Below, piece after piece: positions 36,943 through 45,765 of a DNA stretch of 64,000 bases. Position numbers and translations under genes: made by a program. This DNA is from Streptomyces sp. NBC_00249 (GTDB lineage Bacteria > Actinomycetota > Actinomycetes > Streptomycetales > Streptomycetaceae). Position 1 is the first letter of the stretch. Each line of letters starts with the position of its first letter. Location of the stretch: NCBI RefSeq assembly GCF_026342355.1, contig NZ_JAPEMV010000003.1, forward strand, positions 372,001 through 436,000. Reading direction: 5' to 3'. The notes below the pieces were generated by a model, which was not told the origin of the DNA, ran no database searches, and saw only the letters and a list, made by a program, of their open reading frames with translations.

Positions 36943-37218
36943 ATGCGCACATCGACCCGCTTCGCCGGTGTCCTCACCGCGCTGACCCTCGTACTCGGCG
37001 GCGCCGGCCTCGCCGCCTCCGGCGCCCGCGCCGACATCCCCGCCTGCACGGCCATGGTCGAGCAGGCGGGGGTGAGCGTCACCGACGCCGTCAGTGCCGC
37101 GTGCTACCGCGGCGTGGTCGGCGACCTGGGCGGCTGTGTGACCGCGCTGACGGAAGCCGGCGTCCCCGGCGGCTCCGCGGGCGCCGCCTGCCGGGCTGCG
37201 CCCGGCGAACCCCGCTAG
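36943..37218 (+). CDS. Small secreted four-cysteine protein
   Basis: 91 aa from ATG 36943 (GTG 36934 is an alternative, too close to GGAGGG). Seen: a clear Sec signal peptide (FAGVLTALTLVLGGAGLA, then ASGARA before DIPACT), giving a mature protein of about 57 aa with four Cys, in ACTAM, AACYRG, GGCVTA and AACRAA contexts, likely two disulfides. No recognised domain. Convergent with the next gene at 6 bp. Could be a small extracellular protein or inhibitor; function unknown. Confidence 0.75.
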   Translation: MRTSTRFAGVLTALTLVLGGAGLAASGARADIPACTAMVEQAGVSVTDAVSAACYRGVVGDLGGCVTALTEAGVPGGSAGAACRAAPGEPR

Positions 37219-37224
37219 GGCCTG

Positions 37225-38703
37225 TCACTGTTCCTGGGGCGGTTTGCCCTCCGCCGCCGACACCTCGACGAACTCGACCTGGCCCTTGCCGTTGAGGCGC
37301 AGGATCGGGACGGCCTTGTTGCGCGGGTTGCCGTTGTTCTGGAAGGAGATGAACCCGCTGGCCCCGGCGACCTGTTGGGTGCCGTCCATCTGGTGGAACA
37401 TCCGGGCCACCGCGTCGCCGACGACCTGACCCTGCCAGCGGGCGGCCATCTGGATGCCGTGGGCCGCGGCGAGCACGGCGTCGTGCCCCATCAGGGCCCC
37501 GCCGTCCTCGCGGGTGTCGTGCGGGAACCACCGGTCCAGCAGCCCGCCCGGCTGGAAGTTCTTCGCGGACGGCGCGGACACCGCCTGCGGGGCCGCGCGG
37601 TACATGTCGGGGTGGGAGAGGCCGGTGTACAGCACCTCGATGCCCGTCTCGGCGGCGTGGGCGAGCTGCTCGGGGCTCAGGTTCGTCGTGTCGTCCCCGG
37701 CGAACACGGTGAACTGCTGGTCGGTGCAGCTGCGGTTGGCGAGCGCGTCGAGGAAGTGCGTGAGGTGCCGGCCCCGGCCCGCGAAGTACACGAGCTGGGG
37801 GCGCTGCTGGCACAACTGGCCCGGCATGTACCGCAGTTCGTTCTGCCAGGCGCTGCTGACGGAGGAGTCATACGTCATGCGCTCGGCGACGAGCCGGTGC
37901 TTGTCGCCCTCCTGGAAGGCCTTGGTGAACGCCGTGCCGAGGGTGGAGGCGTAGAGGTTCCCCTGCGCCACGTCCTGGATGACGATCGCGGTGGCGACAC
38001 CGCGCCGCTTCAGGTAGCCGGCGCCCGCGTAGGCCTCGTCCTCGTTGGTGGGGGCGATCCGGACGAAGCCGTTGATGCCCTGGATGTTCGTGGCGGTCAT
38101 GGTGGCGCCGACCATCGCGATGCCGTGTTCGGAGAGGCGCTTTATGGCCGAGAGGTTCTCGTCGGTACTGGGGCCGAGGCCGGTGACCGCGACGAGCCGG
38201 TCCGGGGAGTCCTTGCGGGCGATCAGCTCGTCGACGGTGTGCTTCCACTGCGTGGACCTGCTGCCCGGGTTGGCGATCAGCAGCCGGATCTTGGGGGTGG
38301 CGGAGAGATCGCCCTGGTTGTGCCGGAACTGGGCGAGGTAGGCGCCCTGGAGTTCGTGCCGGACGCCCTCGGCGGAGTTGCTGTCCTCGGCGGTGGTGGT
38401 GAAGGAGGTGAAGTACGCGACGCTGACGTACGGTTCCTTGTCCGCGTTGGCCAGGACCCGGCGGTTCTCCTCCTCGATCTTCGCGCTGACGGCGTCGAGG
38501 TGCGGCGCGAAGACGTAGGAGCCGTCACTCACCCCGACGCACTCGTCGGCCGGGCCCCGTTCCACGACCCCGTCGGCGCACCGGGCCTGGCGCTCCTGTA
38601 ACCAGCCGACACCCACCCACAGCGCCGCGGCCAGGGCGACGGCGGCAGCGGTGGCGAGGGCGACGCGGCGCACGACGTGCAGAGGCCATTCGAGTCTGGG
38701 CAC
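37225..38703 (-). CDS. Membrane-anchored type-1 periplasmic binding protein-like receptor
   Basis: 492 aa. Seen: an N-terminal membrane anchor (RRVALATAAAVALAAALWVGVGWL), a Cys pair region RCADGVVERGPADECVG, then a branched-chain amino-acid-receptor-like fold: VSVAYFTSF near residue 93, RLLIANPG, AVTGLGPSTDENL, GIAMVGATMTA, FVRIAPTNEDEAYAGA, and VLAAAHGIQMAA near the end. It is not a lipoprotein and no ABC permease or ATPase is nearby; instead it is 4 bp behind a large P-loop-like gene. This suggests an extracellular sensor partnered with a cytosolic protein rather than a transport protein. Confidence 0.82.
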   Translation of the reverse strand: MPRLEWPLHVVRRVALATAAAVALAAALWVGVGWLQERQARCADGVVERGPADECVGVSDGSYVFAPHLDAVSAKIEEENRRVLANADKEPYVSVAYFTSFTTTAEDSNSAEGVRHELQGAYLAQFRHNQGDLSATPKIRLLIANPGSRSTQWKHTVDELIARKDSPDRLVAVTGLGPSTDENLSAIKRLSEHGIAMVGATMTATNIQGINGFVRIAPTNEDEAYAGAGYLKRRGVATAIVIQDVAQGNLYASTLGTAFTKAFQEGDKHRLVAERMTYDSSVSSAWQNELRYMPGQLCQQRPQLVYFAGRGRHLTHFLDALANRSCTDQQFTVFAGDDTTNLSPEQLAHAAETGIEVLYTGLSHPDMYRAAPQAVSAPSAKNFQPGGLLDRWFPHDTREDGGALMGHDAVLAAAHGIQMAARWQGQVVGDAVARMFHQMDGTQQVAGASGFISFQNNGNPRNKAVPILRLNGKGQVEFVEVSAAEGKPPQEQ

Positions 38704-38707
38704 GCGC

Positions 38708-40711
38708 TCAGCCCTCCCAGCCGGCGGTCTGCGGATCGCGCCAATGACGGTAGCGCTCCGCCTCGTTGAACAGGGCCACGATGTCGTTCCTCCGCAGTTG
38801 GGACAGCTGCGTACAGCCGTCGGCGATGATGTCGCCCAGCCGCATGGCGGGGTCGGCGAGCGGATCGCTCCACACCCAGCGGGTGGTCACCAGGGTGTGG
38901 ATCACGGACTCGGTGTCCCGCACCTGCCCGGACCGGCGCGGCACGAGCCCGCCGAGGAGCTCCAGCGGCCCTCTGTCGGCGGGCAGGCGGTTCGGCGCGG
39001 CGGTGATCGCGTCGAACTCGGAGATCCACTGCGCGGCCGGTACGGCGGTGAAACGCCGCGTCAGATGGGCGGTGACCTCATCGGTCCGACCCCGGGCGAG
39101 CTGGTGGTACATCTCCTGCACCGGCTTGCCCTCGCCCCGGTAGTACTCGGCGAGCAGCTCGTGCACCGCGTCCCACGCACCGGGGCGCGCGGCCAGCCGC
39201 CACAGCAGCAGCCGGCGCAGCCACGGATGCAGTACGGGGACGACGGCGACCGGGCCGGTCAGCAGCCAGCGGGAGCGGATCTCGCCGAACAGGGAGTCGT
39301 CGGGGCTGAGCAGCCGGGTGGCGACGGAGAAGTCCCGGGCCGCCGCGCACTCGGCGAGGGTGGCGCGCTGCGTCTCGTCGAAGTCCCGCAGGAGATGGCC
39401 GAGGGCGGTGTCGGCGAGCGAGGCGGAGTCCTCCCCGGTGCGCAGCGGCCGGTCGGGCAGGGTGCGCAGCCAGCGGTCCTGCTGGGGGCCCGAGTCCGGC
39501 GGCGGCCCGGCCTGGCGCAGGACGTCGAGAACCTGGTGGACGGCGCGCGGCAGCCCGCCGGTCAGCCGGTGCACGAAGGGGGTGAGGCGGGTCAGCGGGG
39601 CCAGGTCGCTGTTCCCGCCCAGCTGGAGCTCTATCCGGATCCGTACCTCGTCCAGGTTGAGGTCGCGCAGGCGCAGCGGGTACCACCAGGTGTCCTCGCT
39701 GTCGCGGGTCGGCCGGTGGGCGTTCCAGTCGGACAGGGACGCCCGGTCGGGGCCGCGCAGCTGCCAGGGCCAGGAGTCCCCGGTGGCCGGACCCCAGCGG
39801 GGCAGCCAGCGGTTGGAGCTGGCGACGACGGTCAGCGGGTCGCTGGTGCGGCCGGCGACGACCGTCTCGTCGTGCCGGGAACGCAGCAGCAGGTCGAGGA
39901 AGCGGCGGCCGTACTCGGTGTGGGAGTTGTCGAGGAGCAGCAGGTAGGACCGGGGCATGAAGTTGCGGGCGGTGTTGCGTCGGAGGTCCTCCAGGAACGC
40001 CGAGAACAGGACGAGGTCGAGCCGCTCCTGCTGGTTCTCGTCGCCCTCGTGGCGCCAGAGGTTGAGCTCCACGAGCGCCTCCATGGGGTCCGCGCTGCGG
40101 ATCATGGGATGGCGTCCGTACCAGTGGGCCCCGGCGGTGAGCCGGCTGCCCAGCCGGCCCCCGAACAGGCCGGGCACCGTGCGTCGGCCGCGCCGCAGGG
40201 CGTCCTGGAAGAGGGCGAGCGCGGCACTGGAGGCACCTTCGGGCATACCGACCGCGCCCATGCCCACCTCGAAGAAGGCGGCCAGGTAGTCGCCGTGCCG
40301 GGCCTCGTTCTCCTCCTGGAACCGGTCCAGCTGGCGCTGCACCGCCCGACGGCCCTCCGCGAGGCTGCGCATGCGCAGCTCCTGGTCGGAGGCGAGCAGG
40401 CCGAGGCTGAGCAGCGGGAAGTGGGAGCGCCCGTAACGGGGCAGTTTGCGTTCGAGCTGGCGGGCCAGGAGCCCGAGGGCGTAGCGCGGCAGCAGGGACT
40501 GGGCCCCGCCGAAGTTGACGAAGGCGAAGGGGTAGTCGGGCCCGAAGTGCTCCATCAGCGCGCTGTGCGCCTCGCTGGCCCCGCTGCCCGCCGGCCCGAG
40601 GAGCATCGTCAGGGGGCGCTCCGCCGCCGGGTTCTCCTTCAGGCACGCGTCGACCAGCGACAGGATGCCGCTGCGGCCCCGCAGGCCCATGCCCGTACCC
40701 GGCTCCATCAC
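38708..40711 (-). CDS. Large STAND/P-loop-like protein with degenerate Walker A
   Basis: 667 aa; GTG 40711 or ATG 40708 start. Seen: MLLGPAGSGASEAHSAL at residues 36-52, where the Walker A lysine (GxxGSGKS) is replaced by Ala (codon GCC, read from DNA); later LLLLDNSHTEYGRRF fits Walker B, and TVVASSNRWLPRW resembles the sensor-1 region of AAA+/STAND ATPases. The remainder is helical without a named domain. The missing lysine argues for ATP binding without hydrolysis, or a pseudo-ATPase. Co-transcribed with the receptor-like gene 4 bp downstream. Function unknown; signalling or defence are possibilities. Confidence 0.78.
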   Translation of the reverse strand: MMEPGTGMGLRGRSGILSLVDACLKENPAAERPLTMLLGPAGSGASEAHSALMEHFGPDYPFAFVNFGGAQSLLPRYALGLLARQLERKLPRYGRSHFPLLSLGLLASDQELRMRSLAEGRRAVQRQLDRFQEENEARHGDYLAAFFEVGMGAVGMPEGASSAALALFQDALRRGRRTVPGLFGGRLGSRLTAGAHWYGRHPMIRSADPMEALVELNLWRHEGDENQQERLDLVLFSAFLEDLRRNTARNFMPRSYLLLLDNSHTEYGRRFLDLLLRSRHDETVVAGRTSDPLTVVASSNRWLPRWGPATGDSWPWQLRGPDRASLSDWNAHRPTRDSEDTWWYPLRLRDLNLDEVRIRIELQLGGNSDLAPLTRLTPFVHRLTGGLPRAVHQVLDVLRQAGPPPDSGPQQDRWLRTLPDRPLRTGEDSASLADTALGHLLRDFDETQRATLAECAAARDFSVATRLLSPDDSLFGEIRSRWLLTGPVAVVPVLHPWLRRLLLWRLAARPGAWDAVHELLAEYYRGEGKPVQEMYHQLARGRTDEVTAHLTRRFTAVPAAQWISEFDAITAAPNRLPADRGPLELLGGLVPRRSGQVRDTESVIHTLVTTRWVWSDPLADPAMRLGDIIADGCTQLSQLRRNDIVALFNEAERYRHWRDPQTAGWEG

Positions 40712-40843
40712 GTGTGATCCCCCCCAGGACGCTTCCGAGGAGTAGAGCCTGCCATCCGCAGGCCCAGTCAGACAGGGGTTTCCCGCTGCCCGTTGCCCCG
40801 ATGTGACCCCGGCACGGCTGCCGGACCGACCGGCCGGGCTCCG

Positions 40844-41899
40844 TCAGGGGGCGGGGGAGGGCGCGAAGACGGGGTCCGGGACGGAGCGGCGCAGCACCGG
40901 GGCGATCCGCGACTGGAAGAGCTCCAGGGAGGCCCGGTGCTGCGCGTCGGTGAGCCCGCCCGGCTCGGCCTGGAGGTGCAGGACCGTGTGCCCGAACTCC
41001 TCGTGGTAGCGGTGCACCTTCTCGATCACCTGCTGGGGACTGCCGATCAGGGCGGAACTCCGCTCGACGAAGTCCTCCAGGGTCGCGAACACCGGCTCCA
41101 GGCCCTGCGCCTGGTGGAAGGCGAGGTAGCGTGCGAACGCCGGCCGGTACGCGGCCACCGCCTGCTGCGAGGTGGGCGCCGTGTGGAAACCGGCCGTGCC
41201 CGCGCCGACCACCGCGTGCGCCGGATCGTGTCCGTAGTGCTCCCAGCGCTCGCGGTAGTGGCGGATCAGCTCGGCGTACGGGCCGATCGGGTGGGTGACG
41301 TTCGCCGAGAACAGCGGATCGCCGTAGCGCGCCGCGAGATCTACGGAGTCCCGGCTCGTGGCGCTGCCGTGCCAGACCCGCAGGTCCCGCCGGAACGGCC
41401 GGGGCAGCACCTCGGCGCCGTTCAGCGCGGGCCGGAAACGCGGCCGGGCCGTCACCTTGTCCTCGTGCCAGATCTGCCGGAACAGCTCGTAGCCCTCGGA
41501 GTTGCGCTCCCACTGGTCCTCGGGGCTCACGTCGAACAGCTCGCGCTGCGCCGTACCGTTCCCCTTGCCGATCATCAGCTCCAGGCGGCCGTCGCTGAGG
41601 TGGTCGAGCGTCGCGTAGTCCTCGTAGGCCCGCACCGGGTCCAGCAGGCTCAGGGTGGTGACGGCCGTGTACAGCCGGATACGGCGGGTCAGCGCGGCGA
41701 TGTGGGAGAGCACCACGGGCGGCGACGACGACAGGAACGGCCGCTCGTGGCGCTCGCCGACCCCGAACCCGTCGAAGCCCAGCTCCTCCGCGAGCAGCGC
41801 CGCGGAGACGACCTGCCGGAACCGCTCGCGGGTGGGGGTCGGGGCTCCCGTCACCGGGTCCGGAGTGTCCGTGATCAAGGTGATGGCCAGGAACTTCAC
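40844..41899 (-). CDS. LLM-class flavin-dependent monooxygenase
   Basis: 351 aa; GTG 41899 overlaps the acetyltransferase stop as GTGA. Luciferase-like TIM-barrel enzyme that uses reduced FMN and oxygen. Seen: FRQVVSAALLAEELGFDGFGVGERH, LYTAVTTLSLLDPVRAYEDYATLDHLSDGRLELMIGKG, WHGSATSR and a late TVLHLQAEPGG. Context (GNAT, polar amino acid ABC transporter) matches the make-up of bacterial gene sets that break down S-modified cysteines, where the LLM enzyme opens the C-S bond of the N-acetylated substrate. Substrate here is inferred. Confidence 0.88.
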   Translation of the reverse strand: MKFLAITLITDTPDPVTGAPTPTRERFRQVVSAALLAEELGFDGFGVGERHERPFLSSSPPVVLSHIAALTRRIRLYTAVTTLSLLDPVRAYEDYATLDHLSDGRLELMIGKGNGTAQRELFDVSPEDQWERNSEGYELFRQIWHEDKVTARPRFRPALNGAEVLPRPFRRDLRVWHGSATSRDSVDLAARYGDPLFSANVTHPIGPYAELIRHYRERWEHYGHDPAHAVVGAGTAGFHTAPTSQQAVAAYRPAFARYLAFHQAQGLEPVFATLEDFVERSSALIGSPQQVIEKVHRYHEEFGHTVLHLQAEPGGLTDAQHRASLELFQSRIAPVLRRSVPDPVFAPSPAP

Positions 41900-42666
41900 G
41901 AGGCGGCAGCCTTCCGGTCGATGGGGGGAGTGTGGGGTGCGTCCGGTGCCCGGAGGGCCATGAAGGTGGGTCTGCGGCGCACGGCGAAGCCGATGGACTC
42001 GTACAGCCGGACCGCGGCGGTGTTGTGCGCGGCCGTGTGCAGGAACGGCACGTCCCCCCGGTCCCGGATGCCCGCGGCGACGGCGCGCACCAGGCGCGTG
42101 GCCAGGCCCCGGCCCCGGTGGTCCGGGCGGGTGCACACCGCGCTGATCTCCGTCCAGCCGGGCGGGCGCAGCCGCTCCCCGGCCATCGCCACCAGCCGGC
42201 CCTGGTGGCGGATGCCGAGGTAGGTGCCCAGCTCGACCGTGCGGGGCAGGAAGGGCCCCGGTTTCGTCAGCGCGATCAGCTCCAGGACCTCGGGTACGTC
42301 GCCCGGTCCGAGCCGTACCGCCTCGGGGGCGGGTTCGGCGCGCAGCGCCACGTCGACCAGTTGGACCCCCTCGATCGCGCCGACGGTCTCCCAGCCGGCC
42401 GGCGGGGTCAGTACGCCGGAGAGCGAGACGACCCCGCCCGCGCCCGCCAGGGAGCGCAGCGCCTCCCAGGAGCGCGGGTCGGCCGGATCGGCGAGCGCGG
42501 AGAACGGCGCGACGTCCGGGGCGTAGCGGGCGGCGAAGGCGGGGCCGGCGGGGGAGGCGTGGGCCCCGGCCCGCTCGGCGAAGGCCGCGTGCGGGCCGGA
42601 CAGCGAGGCCCAGGCAGGGTTGTCGAGGACGTGCGGGGTCACCGGGGCGGGGGCGGCGGTGCTCAT
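41896..42666 (-). CDS. GNAT family N-acetyltransferase
   Basis: 256 aa. N-terminal half lacks a strong motif; C-terminal half is a clean GNAT core: YLGIRHQGRLVAMAGERLRPPGWTEISAVCT, acetyl-CoA loop RPDHRGRGLATRLV and FLHTAAHNTAAVRLYESIGF. ATGA-like overlap couples it to the LLM gene. In the sulfur-scavenging interpretation it would N-acetylate an imported S-substituted cysteine before oxidation. It is separated from the SBP gene upstream by a strong hairpin. Confidence 0.88.
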   Translation of the reverse strand: MSTAAPAPVTPHVLDNPAWASLSGPHAAFAERAGAHASPAGPAFAARYAPDVAPFSALADPADPRSWEALRSLAGAGGVVSLSGVLTPPAGWETVGAIEGVQLVDVALRAEPAPEAVRLGPGDVPEVLELIALTKPGPFLPRTVELGTYLGIRHQGRLVAMAGERLRPPGWTEISAVCTRPDHRGRGLATRLVRAVAAGIRDRGDVPFLHTAAHNTAAVRLYESIGFAVRRRPTFMALRAPDAPHTPPIDRKAAAS

Positions 42667-42694
42667 GGGGGCGGAGCCCTCCTTCCGTGGGTCG

Positions 42695-42721
42695 GCCCGG
42701 GGCCTGGTACGGCCCCCGGGC
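42695..42721 (-). terminator. GC-rich hairpin after SBP gene
   Basis: GCCCGGGGCC (42695-42704), 6-nt loop, GGCCCCCGGGC (42711-42721) with one bulge, directly after the SBP stop. Probable terminator or partial read-through control before the GNAT-LLM pair. Confidence 0.6.
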
Positions 42722-43759
42722 TCAGGAGTTGGTCGTCGGCAGCCCGGGAGGGTCGACCTGGGAGGTGGTCACGGCCTCGTCGGACAGGTTCCAGGCGCCG
42801 AGGAGCTTCGCGTACTGGCCGTTCTGGATCAGGTGGTTGACCGCTCCCGCCACCGGCGCGGCCAGCCCGCTGTCCTTCTTCGCCGTCGCCGCGATCAGCC
42901 CCTGGAGGGTCTCGCCGGCCCCGGAGAACGAACCGGCGCTACGGGTGGGGGCGTTGCCGCTCGCCGTCTGCGTGATGTGGTAGGCGATCGCGGGGTTGGG
43001 GCCGAAGTTGAGGTCGATCTTCCTGCCGCTCAATGCCAGGTGGACGCTGTTGGCGTCCGGGAAGTACTTGACCGTGAGGTCCTTGCCCTCGGACCGGAGC
43101 TTCTGCTGCCACTCCAGGAGGATCTTCTCCTGGTTGGTGCCCGAACTGACCGCCACCGTCTTGCCGGCGAGGTTGCGGTAGTCGCCGCCGAAGTTCCAGG
43201 TGTTGTCCTTCAGAGCCTCGAAGGCCAGGTTGTCCTGCCGGTAGGACGCGAACTCGTACTTCTTCTTGCGTTCCTCGGTGACGGTGACGTTGGTGAAGGC
43301 GACGTCGACCTTGCCGCTGTCGATGCCGACGAAGAGGTTCTCCCAGGTGGAGTTCTTCACCACGGGCTTGAGCCCCAGGGTCGCGGCGACCAGGCGGCCG
43401 AGGTCCGGCTCCGCGCCCGTGAAGGTCTTCTGGTCGGTGCCGATGTAGGCGAGGGGCGGGAAACCGGCGGGCAGGGCGCCGACCCCGATGACCAGCTCAC
43501 CGCGTTCGCGCACGGCCTGCGGCAGCTGCGCGCGCAGGGACTCGACGACCGGCGCGGGCAGTTCGGCCTGCTGGGCGGCCCCGTTGGAGACGGCGCCGAC
43601 GGTCACGGTGTCCCGGGCGGCGCCGGTGTCCGGCGCGGAACCGGTGGCCTTCGCGTCGCCTCCGCACGCGGTGAGCGCGGAGGCGAGGGTGACGGTGGCG
43701 GCCGCCGCGCCGAGGCCGCGGACGAGTCTGGTGCGCAGGAGGGTGGACCGGTGTCGCAT
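42722..43759 (-). CDS. Polar amino acid ABC transporter substrate-binding lipoprotein
   Basis: 345 aa, family 3 binding protein. Seen: signal peptide with lipobox LTAC (VTLASALTACGGD, Cys near 32), then GELVIGVGALPAGFPPLAYIG, GAEPDLGRLVAATLG, VDVAFTNVTVTEERKKKYEFA and AGKTVAVSSGTNQEKILLEW, the classic two-lobe fold. Binds substrate outside the cell and delivers it to the permeases encoded upstream. Ligand unknown; sulfur amino acids are favoured by context. Confidence 0.92.
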   Translation of the reverse strand: MRHRSTLLRTRLVRGLGAAAATVTLASALTACGGDAKATGSAPDTGAARDTVTVGAVSNGAAQQAELPAPVVESLRAQLPQAVRERGELVIGVGALPAGFPPLAYIGTDQKTFTGAEPDLGRLVAATLGLKPVVKNSTWENLFVGIDSGKVDVAFTNVTVTEERKKKYEFASYRQDNLAFEALKDNTWNFGGDYRNLAGKTVAVSSGTNQEKILLEWQQKLRSEGKDLTVKYFPDANSVHLALSGRKIDLNFGPNPAIAYHITQTASGNAPTRSAGSFSGAGETLQGLIAATAKKDSGLAAPVAGAVNHLIQNGQYAKLLGAWNLSDEAVTTSQVDPPGLPTTNS

Positions 43760-43798
43760 GGCGTTCCTTGTCGGTTCTTCGGGGGGAGAGGGGGGAAG

Positions 43799-44587
43799 TC
43801 AGAGGACCTTGCTGAGGAACTCCCGCGTCCGCGGGTGCTCCGGATGGTCCAGAACCCGGTCGGGCGGGCCCTGTTCGACGATGCGGCCCTCGTGGAGGAA
43901 GACGATCTCGTCGGCGACCTCGCGGGCGAAGCCGATCTCATGGGTCACGATCACGAGGGTGGTGCCCCCGGTCGCCAGGTCCTTGATCACGGACAGCACC
44001 TCGCCGACCAGTTCGGGGTCGAGCGCGGAGGTCGGTTCGTCGAAGAGGATGACCCCCGGCCGCAGGGCCAGGGCGCGGGCGATGGCCACCCGCTGCTGCT
44101 GGCCGCCCGACAGCTGCCTCGGGTAGGCGCCGGTACGGTCACCGAGCCCGACGCGCCCCAGCAACTGGCGTGCCAGTGACTGCGCCTGAGGCCGGGACAG
44201 CCTGCCGGTCGCCACCGGGGCGGCGGCGACGTTGTCCAGCAGGGTCAGGTGCGGGAAGAGGTTGAAGTTCTGGAAGACGAAGCCGATCCGGCTGCGCTGG
44301 ACGAGGATCGCCGTTTCCCGCAGCTCCTTGAGCCGGTTCCCGTGACGTTCGACGCCGATCAGTTCGCCGCCGACGCTGACGTGGCCCGCCTCCGGCTTCT
44401 CCAGGTGGTTGAGGACCCGCAGCAGGGTGGACTTGCCGGAACCGGAGCGGCCCAGGATCACGGTGACCGTGCCCGGTGCGACCGTCAGACTCACCCCGTC
44501 GAGGACCCGCCGGCCGCCGTACCACTTCTGTACGCCGTGCACCTCGATGGCGGCGGCCGGCGCGGCGGCCGGCACGGGCGCGGTCAT
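43799..44587 (-). CDS. Polar amino acid ABC transporter ATP-binding protein
   Basis: 262 aa. Seen: Walker A GRSGSGKST, Q-loop VFQNFNLFPHL, signature LSGGQQQR, Walker B VILFDEPTSALD and switch His in VTHEIGFA. Start ATG 44587 overlaps the permease stop (ATGA). It powers the neighbouring permease(s). Highly similar in plan to the ATPase at 49578 on the other arm. Confidence 0.96.
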   Translation of the reverse strand: MTAPVPAAAPAAAIEVHGVQKWYGGRRVLDGVSLTVAPGTVTVILGRSGSGKSTLLRVLNHLEKPEAGHVSVGGELIGVERHGNRLKELRETAILVQRSRIGFVFQNFNLFPHLTLLDNVAAAPVATGRLSRPQAQSLARQLLGRVGLGDRTGAYPRQLSGGQQQRVAIARALALRPGVILFDEPTSALDPELVGEVLSVIKDLATGGTTLVIVTHEIGFAREVADEIVFLHEGRIVEQGPPDRVLDHPEHPRTREFLSKVL

Positions 44588-45546
44588 CGGGCCGTCTCCG
44601 TCCGGAAGCGGATCCGCAGGTCGCGCAGGCCCGCCCGGGCCCGCTGGAGCGGGGTGGGCGCCGCGGTGCGCAGCGCCCCGCGGGCGTAGTACCGCTCGAC
44701 ATAGAACTGCACGACGGACACCAGGCTGGTCAGGATCACGTACCAGACGGTCGCGACCAGCAGCAGCGGCACCACGTCGCCGGGGTAGGTGCTGGCCAGG
44801 CTCTGCACCGAGCCGAACAGGTCGAGCAGGGACACGTAGAAGACCAGCGAGGTGGCCTTGAGCAGCCCGATCAGCTGGTTGACGTACGAGGGGACGATCG
44901 AGCGGAGCGCCTGCGGGAAGACGATCCGGGCGAACTGGTACCGCCGGGGCAGGCCCAGGGCCGCGGCCGCCTCGTGCTGGCCCTGGTCGACGGAGAGCAC
45001 CCCGGCCCGGACGATCTCGGCCGCGTACGCCGCCTCGCTCAGGCTCAGTCCGGCCACCGCGACGACGAGGTCGGTGGCGAGCCGGGACTCGTCGAAGGTG
45101 AAGAAGGCCGGCCCGAACGGTATCCCGACGCTGAGCGAGGGATAGAGGGCGCCGAGGTTGTACAGGAACAGCAGGACCACGATCAGCGGCACCGAGCGGA
45201 AGAGCCAGATGTACGTCCAGCTGACCGAGCGCAGCACCGGGCTGCCGGAAAGGCGGCACAGGGCGAGCAGCACACCGCCGGCCAGGCCGAGGACCGCGCT
45301 GCACGCGGCCACCTGGAGGGTGATGAGCAGCCCCTCCAGGACGACCGGCCGGACGAACCAGTACGCGAAGCGGTCCCATTGGTAGAAGGGGTTGGTGACC
45401 AGCCCGTGGGCGGCCTGCGACACCAGCACCAGTACGACGGTGCCGGCGACCCACCGCCCGGGCCGGCGGAGCGGGAGGACCCGCTCGGCCGGCCCGGGCG
45501 GCCCCGAGGAGCGGGCGGGTGCGGAGAGGAGCAGTGAATCGGTCAA
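44584..45546 (-). CDS. Polar amino acid ABC transporter permease
   Basis: 320 aa from TTG 45546, chosen because GGAG lies 6 bases upstream and the codons between ATG 45597 and this TTG lack Streptomyces bias; with ATG 45597 the protein is 337 aa. Seen: His/Glu/Gln-type permease domain, VLEGLLITLQVAACSAVLGLAGG, WLFRSVPLIVVLLFLYNLG, and the EAA loop region YAAEIVRAGVLSVDQGQHEAAAALGLPRR. About five membrane helices. A consensus promoter lies just upstream, so this gene may begin its own unit with the ATPase and SBP genes. Confidence 0.92.
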   Translation of the reverse strand: MTDSLLLSAPARSSGPPGPAERVLPLRRPGRWVAGTVVLVLVSQAAHGLVTNPFYQWDRFAYWFVRPVVLEGLLITLQVAACSAVLGLAGGVLLALCRLSGSPVLRSVSWTYIWLFRSVPLIVVLLFLYNLGALYPSLSVGIPFGPAFFTFDESRLATDLVVAVAGLSLSEAAYAAEIVRAGVLSVDQGQHEAAAALGLPRRYQFARIVFPQALRSIVPSYVNQLIGLLKATSLVFYVSLLDLFGSVQSLASTYPGDVVPLLLVATVWYVILTSLVSVVQFYVERYYARGALRTAAPTPLQRARAGLRDLRIRFRTETAR

Positions 45547-45616
45547 GGAGAACTCCAGCGGCTTCGACGCGGCGCGGAATCGAGGAGCAGCCGTCATGCC
45601 GGACAGGAGAGGCCGC

Positions 45617-45682
45617 CGATATCGTTTATCTGCGGCGTAAGCTAGGCAGCGCCGAGAAGGGGTGTCAACGGCCTCGATATCG
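45617..45682 (-). promoter_or_regulatory. Sigma-70-type promoter flanked by two CGATATCG boxes
   Basis: Leftward promoter with TTGACA (45663-45668), 18-bp spacer and TAGCTT (45639-45644). A perfect palindrome CGATATCG lies on each side, at 45675-45682 and at 45617-45624, 58 bp apart centre to centre. The symmetrical placement around the promoter is what one expects for a dimeric repressor binding two operators. Confidence 0.7.
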
Positions 45683-45698
45683 GAATGCGTGAAAGCGC

Positions 45699-45753
45699 GT
45701 ATCCATTTCATCCGCCGTACACACAACGCCTCTTGGTGAAATGAAACGGATAC
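45699..45753 (-). terminator. Inverted repeat after second permease gene
   Basis: 13-bp arms at 45741-45753 and 45699-45711 with a single wobble mismatch and a 29-nt loop, beginning 12 bp after the stop of the permease at 45766. Terminator, or a regulatory element just upstream of the next promoter. Confidence 0.4.
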
Positions 45754-45765
45754 CGCAATGCCCGG

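Noticed and set aside
44584..45597. ATG 45597 as start of the permease
   Set aside because: Codons 45595-45549 lack GC3 bias and there is no ribosome binding site, while TTG 45546 has GGAG at proper spacing; kept as an alternative only.
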